From assembly GCA_014238425.1 (NCBI GenBank), contig JABABD010000016.1, positions 248,001-312,000 on the forward strand: a DNA stretch of 64,000 bases. Reading direction: 5' to 3'. Source of the stretch: Flavobacteriaceae bacterium. GTDB lineage: Bacteria > Bacteroidota > Bacteroidia > Flavobacteriales > Flavobacteriaceae. How positions within the stretch are numbered: the first letter of the stretch is position 1; each line of letters starts with the position of its first letter. The position numbers were made by a program, and so were the translations under genes. This document shows positions 52,388-61,521 of this stretch, one piece after another. The notes below the pieces were generated by a model. That model ran no database searches. It was not told the origin of the DNA and saw only the letters and a list, made by a program, of their open reading frames with translations.

Positions 52388-54277
52388 TTATGGCTTATCA
52401 AGTACTTCGAACTTCGAATTATTCGATACATATTCTGGTACAATATCTTTAATTTTTGCCACAACATCAAGATTTTGACATTTTAAATTGGCTCTACACA
52501 AATCATCTATTCTCATTTCTACTGAGACGAGATCTATTTTTTTGGTTTTGGCAATCATGATTTTATCATGATATGTTGGACGTGTATTTTCGCCATCAGC
52601 CAATAATTCTTCATAAATTTTTTCACCAGGACGAAGACCCGTAATTTTTATATCAATGTCTTCTGGATAATTAAGCCCCGATAAATTAATCATATTAACG
52701 GCGAGATCAAATATCTTAATAGGCTCACCCATGTCAAAGACAAATATTTCTCCTCCATTACCCATTGCTGCTGCTTCTAATACTAGCGAACATGCTTCTG
52801 GAATAGTCATGAAGTACCTAGTAATATCTTCATGAGTAACCGTTAATGGACCTCCTTCTTCAATTTGCTTTTTAAATAATGGTATAACGGATCCATTAGA
52901 CCCTAAAACATTTCCAAACCTTGTAGTAATGAATTTTGTTGTGCCTTTATTTTTTTGACATATAATATATAACTCAGCAATGCGCTTTGTAGCTCCCATA
53001 ACATTTGTTGGATTTACCGCTTTGTCGGTAGATACCATTACAAATTTATTTACGCCATGTTTTATTGAGAGATCAGTCACATTTATTGTGCCGCCAATAT
53101 TAGCACTTACAGCTTCATGAGGATTGTTTTCCATTAACGGTACATGCTTGTAGGCCGCTGCATGAAAAACAATCTTTGGTTTGTGTTCTTCAAAAATCTG
53201 ATTCAATCTTACTTCATTTCTTACATCTGCTACTATAACATGAAAATTTTCAATTTTTTTTCTCCTGAACTCCTGTTGTAAATCATAAAGCGCTGATTCG
53301 GCTGTATCTATCAATACAAGTTTCTTGAATTTATAGTTACATAGTTTTCTTGCTATCTCACTGCCAATAGAACCAGCTCCTCCTGTAACGAAAACAACTT
53401 GATTTTCATATTCATCAATTAAAATAGGATTGGCAATATTAATTTGTTCTCTCCCAAGAAGGTCTTCAATTTTCACATCTTTTATTTGTCCGATACTAAG
53501 ATCGCCATCAATCCAACTTTTAACAGGAGGAACAATTTTCACTTTTAAAGAATATGAGAAAAATGAACCTGCCAATTCCAATAAGCGTGTTGAGCTAATT
53601 TTTTGAATTGAAATTATGACTTCATCAATATTGTTTTTATCGATGAATTGTTTTGTGATTTTACTAGGAGAGTAAACGTTCAACCTATCAATGGTCTTCC
53701 CAGTTTTAGAATTATCATCATCAATGAAACCTATTACTTTCATGTTGCTTTTGGCATCCTGCGATATGGCTTCATATGTTATTCTGCCAGAATCTCCTGC
53801 ACCATAGATAAGTACTTTTGACAATTTGTTTGAATCTGTAGAAATAAGACGATAAAGGGACTTGATGAAAAATTTAAATGCTGTTAAGAAAAATATATTC
53901 AATAAAAGGTGGATATATATAACGGATCCAGAAATATTGAAAATTTCTCCTAAATCGAACTTACGCGCAATAAAAGTGATTATAAATAACAGCGTAGCTA
54001 GAACATTAACACTTATTACCGTATCTGTGACATCTTTAATACCAGTAAATCTTACAACACCCTTATAGGTTCCAAGTAAAAGGAAACTAATAACAGATAA
54101 AGTGGCAATAACTGGAATCTGCTTTAAGAATAAAAGTATATCAAATTCTAATTTAATGTTGAACCTTATAATGTAGGCCAAGAAAAAAGTAAAAATTGTC
54201 ACAAGCACATCCAGCAAGAGTATAATCCATCTTGAGGCATATCTATTGAACAGTCTTATTAATACTTTTTTATACAT
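52388..54277 (-). CDS. FlaA1/CapD-type UDP-sugar 4,6-dehydratase
   Basis: The 629-residue protein has four N-terminal helices (about 10-130), a CoA-binding-like domain (VLIYGAGDSGRITYEA near 155) and an SDR catalytic domain beginning VVFVTGGAGSIGSEIAR near 297. The active site reads NPTNVMGATKR near 427; the usual SDR tyrosine is replaced by Met in front of the lysine, as seen in the long WbpM/PglF-type dehydratases. It likely converts UDP-GlcNAc to a 4-keto-6-deoxy sugar in the cytoplasm. The aminotransferase gene just upstream overlaps it by 8 bases and is the natural next step. Confidence 0.9.
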   Translation of the reverse strand: MYKKVLIRLFNRYASRWIILLLDVLVTIFTFFLAYIIRFNIKLEFDILLFLKQIPVIATLSVISFLLLGTYKGVVRFTGIKDVTDTVISVNVLATLLFIITFIARKFDLGEIFNISGSVIYIHLLLNIFFLTAFKFFIKSLYRLISTDSNKLSKVLIYGAGDSGRITYEAISQDAKSNMKVIGFIDDDNSKTGKTIDRLNVYSPSKITKQFIDKNNIDEVIISIQKISSTRLLELAGSFFSYSLKVKIVPPVKSWIDGDLSIGQIKDVKIEDLLGREQINIANPILIDEYENQVVFVTGGAGSIGSEIARKLCNYKFKKLVLIDTAESALYDLQQEFRRKKIENFHVIVADVRNEVRLNQIFEEHKPKIVFHAAAYKHVPLMENNPHEAVSANIGGTINVTDLSIKHGVNKFVMVSTDKAVNPTNVMGATKRIAELYIICQKNKGTTKFITTRFGNVLGSNGSVIPLFKKQIEEGGPLTVTHEDITRYFMTIPEACSLVLEAAAMGNGGEIFVFDMGEPIKIFDLAVNMINLSGLNYPEDIDIKITGLRPGEKIYEELLADGENTRPTYHDKIMIAKTKKIDLVSVEMRIDDLCRANLKCQNLDVVAKIKDIVPEYVSNNSKFEVLDKP

Positions 54278-55397
54278 TAACGTTGCAATTTATAATACTG
54301 TTAGTAACTCTTTCAAGGTCACTGTTTGAGAGATTTGAGCCACTAGGAAGGCAAAGGCCTTTCTCAAATAAATCTTCGGAAACACCATTTACATAGCTAG
54401 GATATTTTTCAAAAATGGGCTGCATATGCATTGGTTTCCATAATGGTCTAGCTTCAATATTCTCTTTTTCTAATGCTAATCTTAAGCATTCTCTTTCTTT
54501 AAATGATTCGGTAAGAATTGTTGTTAACCATCTATTAGAAAAGCTTCCGTCCATTTCATCTAAAAAGGAAATGCTATCAAAGTCTTTGAGTGCATCACGG
54601 TAAAATTTGTAGTTAGCCCTTCTAGATTTTACATGCTCATCTAAAATAGTCATTTGCCCTCTACCTATACCTGCAACTATATTAGACATCCTGTAATTAT
54701 ATCCTATTTCAGTATGATGATATTCTACTGCTTTATCTCTAGCTTGAGTTGCAAGATAGATTGCTTTATCTTTCAACTCTTTGTTTTTAGCAATAAGAGC
54801 TCCACCACCAGATGTTGTTATTATTTTATTTCCATTAAATGAGAGAATAGATATATCTCCAAATGTTCCACACTTTTGCCCATTATATAAACTGCCAAAA
54901 GCTTCGGCACTATCTTCAAGAACTGGAATTTCGTAGTGCTTAGCAATACGATTTATTTCTGCTACTTTATATGGCATGCCATATAAATGTACTGTTATAA
55001 TTACTTTAGGTTTTTTTCCTTTGGAAATCCGATCTTTTATTGCGCGTTCTAATTGTTCTGGATCTATATTCCATGTTTCCTCTTCACTATCTACAAAAAT
55101 TGGAATGGCACCTTGATATAATATAGGATTAGCGGACGCTGAGAAAGTTTTGCTTTGGCAAATTACTTCATCGTCCTTAGAGACTCCAAGAAGTATCAGT
55201 CCCAGATGGATGGCTGCTGTACCTGAGCTTAAAGCTGCTACATGAACATCTTGCTTTAGGTATGTTTTAATACTAGATTCAAATTCATTGACATTAGGAC
55301 CCAATGGAGCAACCCAATTAGTATCAAAAGCTTGTTTTATATATTGTTGCTCATTACCCGACATATGCGGAGATGACAACCAAATTTTTTCCCCCAT
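54270..55397 (-). CDS. DegT/DnrJ/EryC1/StrS family aminotransferase
   Basis: The 375-residue PLP enzyme aminates a keto-sugar. Motifs: SGTAAIHLGLILLGV near residue 60, LEDSAEAFGSLYNGQKCGTFGDISILSFNGNK with the PLP lysine near 187, and YNYRMSNIVAGIGRGQM near 229. With the adjacent 4,6-dehydratase it would give UDP-4-amino-4,6-dideoxy-GlcNAc (PglE-type) or a close relative. Preceded by 276 bases without a gene, so it may have its own promoter, though none was recognised. Confidence 0.9.
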   Translation of the reverse strand: MGEKIWLSSPHMSGNEQQYIKQAFDTNWVAPLGPNVNEFESSIKTYLKQDVHVAALSSGTAAIHLGLILLGVSKDDEVICQSKTFSASANPILYQGAIPIFVDSEEETWNIDPEQLERAIKDRISKGKKPKVIITVHLYGMPYKVAEINRIAKHYEIPVLEDSAEAFGSLYNGQKCGTFGDISILSFNGNKIITTSGGGALIAKNKELKDKAIYLATQARDKAVEYHHTEIGYNYRMSNIVAGIGRGQMTILDEHVKSRRANYKFYRDALKDFDSISFLDEMDGSFSNRWLTTILTESFKERECLRLALEKENIEARPLWKPMHMQPIFEKYPSYVNGVSEDLFEKGLCLPSGSNLSNSDLERVTNSIINCNVNV

Positions 55398-55673
55398 AAA
55401 ATATTGGTTTAAGCCTAAAATAATAGACTTATTTGTTGATTCAGGTTTGGGATAATAATAGATTTAATAGCTATAAGAGGCTAATATACAAGCTAAAAAC
55501 TAATTTTCCAATGAAATGAATAATATACGATAAAAGGTAGAAAAACTTGGATGTTTACATTAAAAACCATAGTCATGAGAGAAGAAAACACTTACAGACA
55601 ACACTAGAGATTTTTTAAATAAAAAATTATGTATCAAATACCACAAAGCTTCTTAATTGTAAATGGTAAACTT

Positions 55674-56600
55674 TTAAATAATACCCTTTTCTGTGAAGAG
55701 CGTTTTTAAAGCTTCTGAGAATAACGAAGCTCCTTTAGTAGATAAATGTGTTTTATCCTTCCAATAATTAAGAGAATTATTAGAGATAAAAAACTCTGAA
55801 TAATTATAGTAGTTAATGTTTAACTTTTTAAGCATTTGCTCAAGTTTAAGATACTGTTCTTTGCATATAGGATTGTATGTAGGAGATGTGAGCATGACTA
55901 ATGTCTTGTTGTTTTGCTCGCAAAAAAGCTTCACACTTTTTATATATTCTTTTGCAAGGAATGAAGCATTAATATCTTCAGGGCATTCAACAGCATCCTT
56001 CTTTTCTAAAGTGCTTTCGAATATTTCTTTTTGAGTTTGAGAGACGTTTATAGGATCATAACCATTATAAGTTTTAAAATCATAATTTGGACGAATTAAA
56101 TTTTTAAGGATCCCAAAAGCCTTTCCATTATAATCTATGCTCCAGTAGAACAATTGTAGCGGATTATTTTGTTTGACTTTATTTATTTCAGATTGAATGA
56201 TATCATTTCGATGATATTTACTTACTAAACCTTTAATGTCCTCTCCATCATAATTACTGTCAAAGACTTTTTTAGGGTCTATATGCCAAATGACAGTTTG
56301 TTTTTTGTTTTTAGGTAATAGCTTTATGAGAGTAGAGGAATAGGCAAGGGAGCTTCCATCCATTCCCATATTAAAACTTGAGGTGTCAAGAAGTGATACA
56401 TCTATATGGTGATTCGCTCTTGAAGTCCCATAAGCTATCACATTTAAATCATCTTTTTGAAATAAGTACTGATTCAATTTCCCTATAGCTTGCCCTGATA
56501 ATACTTTATCACTCAATTTGTTGAGTGAATAATATACAACCTTATCAACGATAAAAGAAAGGACTAATATAAGAACAACAAGTTTTAAAGCTTTTTTCAT
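55674..56600 (-). CDS. SGNH/DltD-like exported protein, likely partner of the MBOAT acyltransferase
   Basis: The 308-residue protein has an N-terminal signal anchor (about 5-25). Three SGNH-hydrolase-type elements are visible: the nucleophile block VIAYGTSRANHHI with Ser60, a middle segment LVMLTSPTYNP and a C-terminal DKTHLSTKG with Asp282 and His285. This resembles DltD, AlgX and AlgJ, which work in the periplasm with an MBOAT partner to put acyl groups on a polysaccharide. The MBOAT gene directly upstream (17-base gap) supports that. No known family name could be matched with certainty. Confidence 0.75.
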   Translation of the reverse strand: MKKALKLVVLILVLSFIVDKVVYYSLNKLSDKVLSGQAIGKLNQYLFQKDDLNVIAYGTSRANHHIDVSLLDTSSFNMGMDGSSLAYSSTLIKLLPKNKKQTVIWHIDPKKVFDSNYDGEDIKGLVSKYHRNDIIQSEINKVKQNNPLQLFYWSIDYNGKAFGILKNLIRPNYDFKTYNGYDPINVSQTQKEIFESTLEKKDAVECPEDINASFLAKEYIKSVKLFCEQNNKTLVMLTSPTYNPICKEQYLKLEQMLKKLNINYYNYSEFFISNNSLNYWKDKTHLSTKGASLFSEALKTLFTEKGII

Positions 56601-56617
56601 TTCAAAGTCATTAAATG

Positions 56618-58027
56618 TTAGAATTGAAAATAAATAAAATTATTTGAGGTTGAATAAAATAAAATGGTCAATATGATAATTATGGATACTGATACTCCAA
56701 GCTTATAAAATGACATATTTCCGCCAACTTCTTCTAGTGGTGTTTTTTTCCTAAAAACGTAAACATCAAACAATAAACCTAAAATCAACATCATAAGGCC
56801 AGTTACTAAAGTATTTAAATTACCTACATAAGGTGCTATAAAGTTGAAAGAGAATATTTCTTTGATAATTGCTGTTGCAGTACCAAAATCCTGTGCCCTA
56901 AAAAAGACCCATGATAGTAATACAATTAGGAAAGTGTAAATAGTCCCCAAAAACCCAAAACTATTAATTTTTTTCCATGAAAAGATGTATTTCTCAGAGC
57001 TCAGTGCAATACCGTGAATGGCTCCCCAAATAACAAAATTCCATGAACTTCCATGCCAAAGACCTCCTAGTAACATCGTTAACATAAGGTTTCTATATGT
57101 TATTTTTATTCCTTTTCTGTTTCCGCCAAGTGATATGTATAGATAGTCTTTTAGCCAAGAAGACAAGGATATATGCCAACGTCTCCAGAACTCCGTTATT
57201 GATTTAGAGAAATATGGGAAGTTAAAATTCTGATTGAACTTAAAGCCAAGTAATTTTGCACTTCCTATAGCGATGTCTGAATAACCAGAAAAATCAAAAT
57301 AGATTTGGAAAGCATAGAAAACAGTTGCTAATAATAAGGTACTTGAATTATGAATTTCTGGATTTGCGTAAACTGAATCTACATAAATTGCTAAATTATC
57401 TGCGATGACTATTTTTCTAAAAAGACCAATGCTAATTTGAAATACACCGTCGTTAAACCATTTTTGACTAAATGATCTTTTGCTTTCAACTTGTGGTAGT
57501 AAATTAGAAGCTCTTTCTATTGGACCAGCTACTAATTGCGGAAAGAAGCTTACGTATGTAAAAAAGGATACCCAATCTTTTGTTGCTTTAAAATCTTTAC
57601 GGTATATATCTAAAGTGTAACTAAGTGTTTGAAACGTGTAAAAGCTAATTCCAACTGGTAAAATAATGTTCAAGGTCAAATCATCTACTTGCCAACCAAG
57701 TGTGCTCATTGCACCTGCAAAAGAATCGGCAAAAAAATTGTAATATTTGAAAATTGCTAATAACCCTAAGTTGGATATTAAACTCAATAGTAGCCATCTT
57801 TTCCTAACTTTTTGGTTTTTGGCTTGTTCTATTCGCTGCCCAGCAATATAGTCTATTAATGAGCTATAAACGATTAGTGATAAAAATCGCCAATCCCACC
57901 AAGCGTAAAACACATAACTAGAAAGTAATAATAATATATTTTGTTTTTTAAGATCACCGTTCAATGCCCAATAGATAATAAACACTAAAGGCAAGAAAAT
58001 GAGATATTCTATGGAGTTGAATAACAT
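56618..58027 (-). CDS. MBOAT family O-acyltransferase (AlgI-like)
   Basis: The 469-residue protein has about 11 helices. The MBOAT core is clear: FPQLVAGPIERASNLLPQ near 170, YSDIAIGSAKLLGFKFNQNFNFPYFS near 255, FWRRWHISLSSWLKDYLYISLGG near 280 and GGLWHGSSWNFVIWG near 324, with the active-site His in LWHG. AlgI/PatA-like members take acyl groups to the periplasmic side for O-acetylation of exopolysaccharides or peptidoglycan. It starts 11 bases after a GT4 gene in the locus, so the acceptor is most likely the locus polysaccharide. Confidence 0.92.
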   Translation of the reverse strand: MLFNSIEYLIFLPLVFIIYWALNGDLKKQNILLLLSSYVFYAWWDWRFLSLIVYSSLIDYIAGQRIEQAKNQKVRKRWLLLSLISNLGLLAIFKYYNFFADSFAGAMSTLGWQVDDLTLNIILPVGISFYTFQTLSYTLDIYRKDFKATKDWVSFFTYVSFFPQLVAGPIERASNLLPQVESKRSFSQKWFNDGVFQISIGLFRKIVIADNLAIYVDSVYANPEIHNSSTLLLATVFYAFQIYFDFSGYSDIAIGSAKLLGFKFNQNFNFPYFSKSITEFWRRWHISLSSWLKDYLYISLGGNRKGIKITYRNLMLTMLLGGLWHGSSWNFVIWGAIHGIALSSEKYIFSWKKINSFGFLGTIYTFLIVLLSWVFFRAQDFGTATAIIKEIFSFNFIAPYVGNLNTLVTGLMMLILGLLFDVYVFRKKTPLEEVGGNMSFYKLGVSVSIIIILTILFYSTSNNFIYFQF

Positions 58028-58038
58028 ACTGTTTTATA

Positions 58039-59133
58039 TTAATGAACAGATTTAACGGATAGTACTTTGTTAATGAATGCATTTATATTTCTTCCTTCAA
58101 GAAAGGTATCAAAAATACTGCGATTTTCTTGATTGTCCGTTTTTGCAAGAGCTTTCAACATAGCTTCTAATAAACTTTCTATACTATTTGTTTCTGCGAT
58201 GCCTATACCAGGAATCTCATCGATGCCACCAGCACATTTTGTTGACACTACATTAGTGTTCTGCGTCATCATTTGTAGAAGCACATTTGGGAATCCTTCA
58301 ATTCTAGAAGAGACTACGCATAAACGGGCATTCTCGAAATATCTATAAACGTTATCGACATGCCCAGCCATAATAATATCTTCTTTAAGACCTAGCTTTT
58401 CTGTTTGAACTAAAAGGTTTTCTAATAGATGTCCTTTGCCAAGAATAATCAATTTTAGTGCGGGATGTTGTTTTTTTATTTCATAAAAAGCATCAATAAG
58501 AATATCGTATCCTTTTACCTCAATTAACCTACCGGCTGTAACTATATATTGTTCAGGTAATTGTGTTTCAAATTTTTCTTTTGCTTTTTTCTTTATTTGC
58601 TCAAGATCTATTGGATTAGGTATGACTTCAACTGTAGTTGTATTATTAATTTTTGGAAAATGTTTTATCAGTTGCTTTTTCATTAATTCTGTTTGACAGA
58701 TAAGAAGATCTATTTTCTTATATCCAAACTTATAAGCCAACTTGTAAAGAAAAAGTTTAATTCCTGAAAACCTCAAGAAAACAGAAGTAGATTCTCTAGC
58801 AATAAAATGTTTGGACTTCAGCAATCCAATATTTAGTAAAAAACCTACTAAGCTATTTACGAATATATGAGAACTGAAAATGTAATCATAGGTTTGTTTA
58901 TTCTTAAAAGTGCTGAAAATAAATTTTAAAAGCCCAAGTCGTTCACTTTTTTGCGACATGAATTTTTGAGGCACACCGTCTTGAAACTGAAACCAGGTTG
59001 TACCTTTAAACTTGTTGAAATGAATAATATTTATCTCTTCATTTTTAAAATGAATAGCAACCATCCTCAGATACTGTTCAGCACCTCCTAGTGAATCATT
59101 TGGAACAACAATTAGAATTTTCTGTTTATTCAT
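58039..59133 (-). CDS. GT4 glycosyltransferase with altered E-x7-E motif
   Basis: The 364-residue GT-B enzyme starts with NDSLGGAEQYLRM, typical of GT4 donor-side domains, and has VTAGRLIEVKGYDILIDAF near 199. The usual E-x7-E near residue 278 reads EGFPNVLLQ, so the second acid is glutamine; the codon is CAA in the given sequence. The first Glu is intact and the rest of the fold looks normal. It overlaps the next GT4 gene by 4 bases. It probably adds one sugar to the lipid-linked repeat unit; whether the Gln change lowers activity is unknown. Confidence 0.85.
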   Translation of the reverse strand: MNKQKILIVVPNDSLGGAEQYLRMVAIHFKNEEINIIHFNKFKGTTWFQFQDGVPQKFMSQKSERLGLLKFIFSTFKNKQTYDYIFSSHIFVNSLVGFLLNIGLLKSKHFIARESTSVFLRFSGIKLFLYKLAYKFGYKKIDLLICQTELMKKQLIKHFPKINNTTTVEVIPNPIDLEQIKKKAKEKFETQLPEQYIVTAGRLIEVKGYDILIDAFYEIKKQHPALKLIILGKGHLLENLLVQTEKLGLKEDIIMAGHVDNVYRYFENARLCVVSSRIEGFPNVLLQMMTQNTNVVSTKCAGGIDEIPGIGIAETNSIESLLEAMLKALAKTDNQENRSIFDTFLEGRNINAFINKVLSVKSVH

Positions 59134-60227
59134 TTTATAGGCTTTCCATTAGCTAAATTCGTGAATAATGTTTCGTATTTGGCCAGTATAATGTCTTTGC
59201 CATATCTTGAAGTCACAGAATCACTTACCAATTTCGCATCAAAATAATTGTTTGCATATAATTCATTGAGCTTCTCTACATAATCGTCTTCAGTATTAAC
59301 TATATGTCCGTTTACGCCTTCTATTATTATTTCATTAATGCCTCCTGGCGCTTCAAATGCTATTACCGGAGTTCCTACAGCACAACTCTCAATTAACACA
59401 TTTGGAAAACCTTCAACAAAAGACCCATTGATAAAAATGTCGCTAACTGCTAAAAACTCAGGAACTTCTTTGGTATAGGGAACATGTGTGACAGCTTTAC
59501 TAAGTCCTAACTCTTTTATTAGTTTCTCTATGGTGTCTTTTTCATTTCCATTACCAATAATGGTATAGTGGAATTGATGGTTTACTTTAGATAGTAGTTT
59601 CAAGATTCGTTCGTGTCCTTTTCTTTTGTGTAATGTGCCAACAGTAATGTACTTTGGTACGTTATTTTTTTTTGGAGACTTAGAGGTGTAGGTAAAATTA
59701 TCTGTTATAGGATTATTGATAACGACAAATTTTGATTCATCTATCTCCATAGATTCTTTGAAATCATTTAACATGTCATTAGATTGACATATAATAGCAT
59801 CTAAAACTTTAAAGCTTCTATTTGATAACATCGAACCAATGCCAACTTGTTTACTGCTGAACTGTGCTCTTGTGCTCTTGACATTAGCTTCTCGACCTAT
59901 AAATTTTGCCTTTCTAAAGAAAGGAGAAATAATTGACATCATCGTGTTAACATGACTTATAGAGCTCATAACAACATCTGGCTTATATTTTCTAAGCGTT
60001 TTGACTATGGAGACAATTGATCTACTGACTCTAGCTTTATTAAGATAGATGACATTTACTGTATCATTTATATCATAGACCTTATCTTTTTCAAAACCAA
60101 TGATCAATAGATGCGCTTCAAATCTTGAACTATCCAAATGTGAGGCTATGTAAGACATAACTCTTTCCGCACCACCTGCTCTTAGTGATGGCAAAACAAA
60201 CATTATCTTTAATTTATCCGATACCAT
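59130..60227 (-). CDS. GT4 glycosyltransferase
   Basis: The 365-residue enzyme has the GT-B donor and acceptor domains: LPSLRAGGAERVMSYIASHL at the N-terminus, YITVGTLHKRKGHERILKLLSKV near 190 and the E-x7-E block EGFPNVLIES near 270, intact here. Followed by GGINEII, a usual sugar-binding loop. It overlaps the O-antigen-polymerase gene by 14 bases and the second GT4 by 4, so all are translated in a coupled string. The acceptor is not identifiable. Confidence 0.88.
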   Translation of the reverse strand: MVSDKLKIMFVLPSLRAGGAERVMSYIASHLDSSRFEAHLLIIGFEKDKVYDINDTVNVIYLNKARVSRSIVSIVKTLRKYKPDVVMSSISHVNTMMSIISPFFRKAKFIGREANVKSTRAQFSSKQVGIGSMLSNRSFKVLDAIICQSNDMLNDFKESMEIDESKFVVINNPITDNFTYTSKSPKKNNVPKYITVGTLHKRKGHERILKLLSKVNHQFHYTIIGNGNEKDTIEKLIKELGLSKAVTHVPYTKEVPEFLAVSDIFINGSFVEGFPNVLIESCAVGTPVIAFEAPGGINEIIIEGVNGHIVNTEDDYVEKLNELYANNYFDAKLVSDSVTSRYGKDIILAKYETLFTNLANGKPIK

Positions 60228-61521
60228 TTAATACTGGTTTAGAATCCTGTTTATTATTTTTTTCATGATAATATTGAACTGACATTAACATAATTACCAT
60301 ATATACTTCATAGTCTGCATAAAAAAGAAAATTATTGTGAAAAGATGAATGAACGAAGTAGGCTATAAAAAAAGTAAAAAATAGAATTTTATAGTATTTA
60401 CTTAGATACTTGCCACTTCTATACATGAAAATAAAGAATCCTATCATTATTAAATATCCGAAAATGGTATAGTTAAAACCAGTATTAATAAAACCATTAT
60501 GACTTGGCATATGTAATACAGACAACGAACCAGAGCTATAATACATCTCGCGTCGAATATCTGCATATTGATCATCGGTAATACCAAATGGATGACTTGC
60601 GACGGCATACAAGCCCGTTAACCATAACAATTCTCGATCGGAACCTTTGTCGTTTAATTGTGTCAATCGAGAATTTTCACCACTCTGAGACACACTAGAA
60701 ATTTTATTCAGAACAATGGGTGATAAGGCGAGTACAGCAATAGCCGCAGCTACCTTATAAGAATTAAGTTTCTTATTATTCATATATAACCAAATCCCCA
60801 AAATAATAATAAGTTCTGCCAGAATTAAGGAGCGTGTTTGCGTCAGAAATGAGCAAACCATGACGAATCCTATTATAATTAAGTACATGTTCTTTTTTGT
60901 TCTCATGTACATAAATATGTTGAGAAACAGTGTGTTGATAAGGAAATATGAAAACGCAATGGCCGATGCAAATGGTCCTGATGCCCTAAATCTATTTCCA
61001 AGACCTAATTCTATATAAAGTGACTGACCTTCAAGTTTCTTTGCGAGACCAGCATTACCGCCAACACCTTTATAAAGAATAGTCTTTAATTCATGTATTT
61101 GTCCTGATAATGGTGACATTGGGTGATGAAGTAATGCAAAAAGGCATATGCCAAGATGCACCCAAATAATAATATTTATGTACTTCGTGTTTTCTTTAGC
61201 GATTAATAGGAACAAATACGAAAACACGATATATGAAAAGCATTTAATAAGACTCACATATATTATTTTTATTGGCATATCTTCAAACATCAGAAGTTTG
61301 AAATTCATGAGCAATTGAATAATCGCAAATACAACAATATAAGTGTTATACTTACGAAAAAATGCATTCGTCTTGATTTCTTTAACATAGGATTTAAGAA
61401 ATATGAAGAATATGCCAAATTCTAGCAAACGATCAAAACTGATTGATCCAATTCTAAAATTGACGAAAATATTATTGATGGCCAATAACACGGCAATTGA
61501 TATGAAAATAATCCCTCTCAC
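60214..61521 (-). CDS. O-antigen ligase/polymerase-like membrane protein (Wzy type)
   Basis: The 435-residue protein has about 11 hydrophobic helices and a large periplasmic loop (about 290-355) between late helices that carries LPSHNGFINTGFNYTI, the H-N-type motif in the Wzy_C/WaaL loop. It has no signal peptide. Placement between the flippase and glycosyltransferase genes suits a polymerase that joins repeat units. Ligase and polymerase cannot be distinguished by sequence. It overlaps the flippase gene by 4 bases. Confidence 0.82.
   Translation of the reverse strand: MRGIIFISIAVLLAINNIFVNFRIGSISFDRLLEFGIFFIFLKSYVKEIKTNAFFRKYNTYIVVFAIIQLLMNFKLLMFEDMPIKIIYVSLIKCFSYIVFSYLFLLIAKENTKYINIIIWVHLGICLFALLHHPMSPLSGQIHELKTILYKGVGGNAGLAKKLEGQSLYIELGLGNRFRASGPFASAIAFSYFLINTLFLNIFMYMRTKKNMYLIIIGFVMVCSFLTQTRSLILAELIIILGIWLYMNNKKLNSYKVAAAIAVLALSPIVLNKISSVSQSGENSRLTQLNDKGSDRELLWLTGLYAVASHPFGITDDQYADIRREMYYSSGSLSVLHMPSHNGFINTGFNYTIFGYLIMIGFFIFMYRSGKYLSKYYKILFFTFFIAYFVHSSFHNNFLFYADYEVYMVIMLMSVQYYHEKNNKQDSKPVLNGIG

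Noticed and set aside
55398..55673. Possible remnant gene in the 276-base gap of the polysaccharide locus
   Set aside because: No frame with recognisable protein similarity on either strand; only a short AT-rich inverted repeat near 55610-55627, not convincing.
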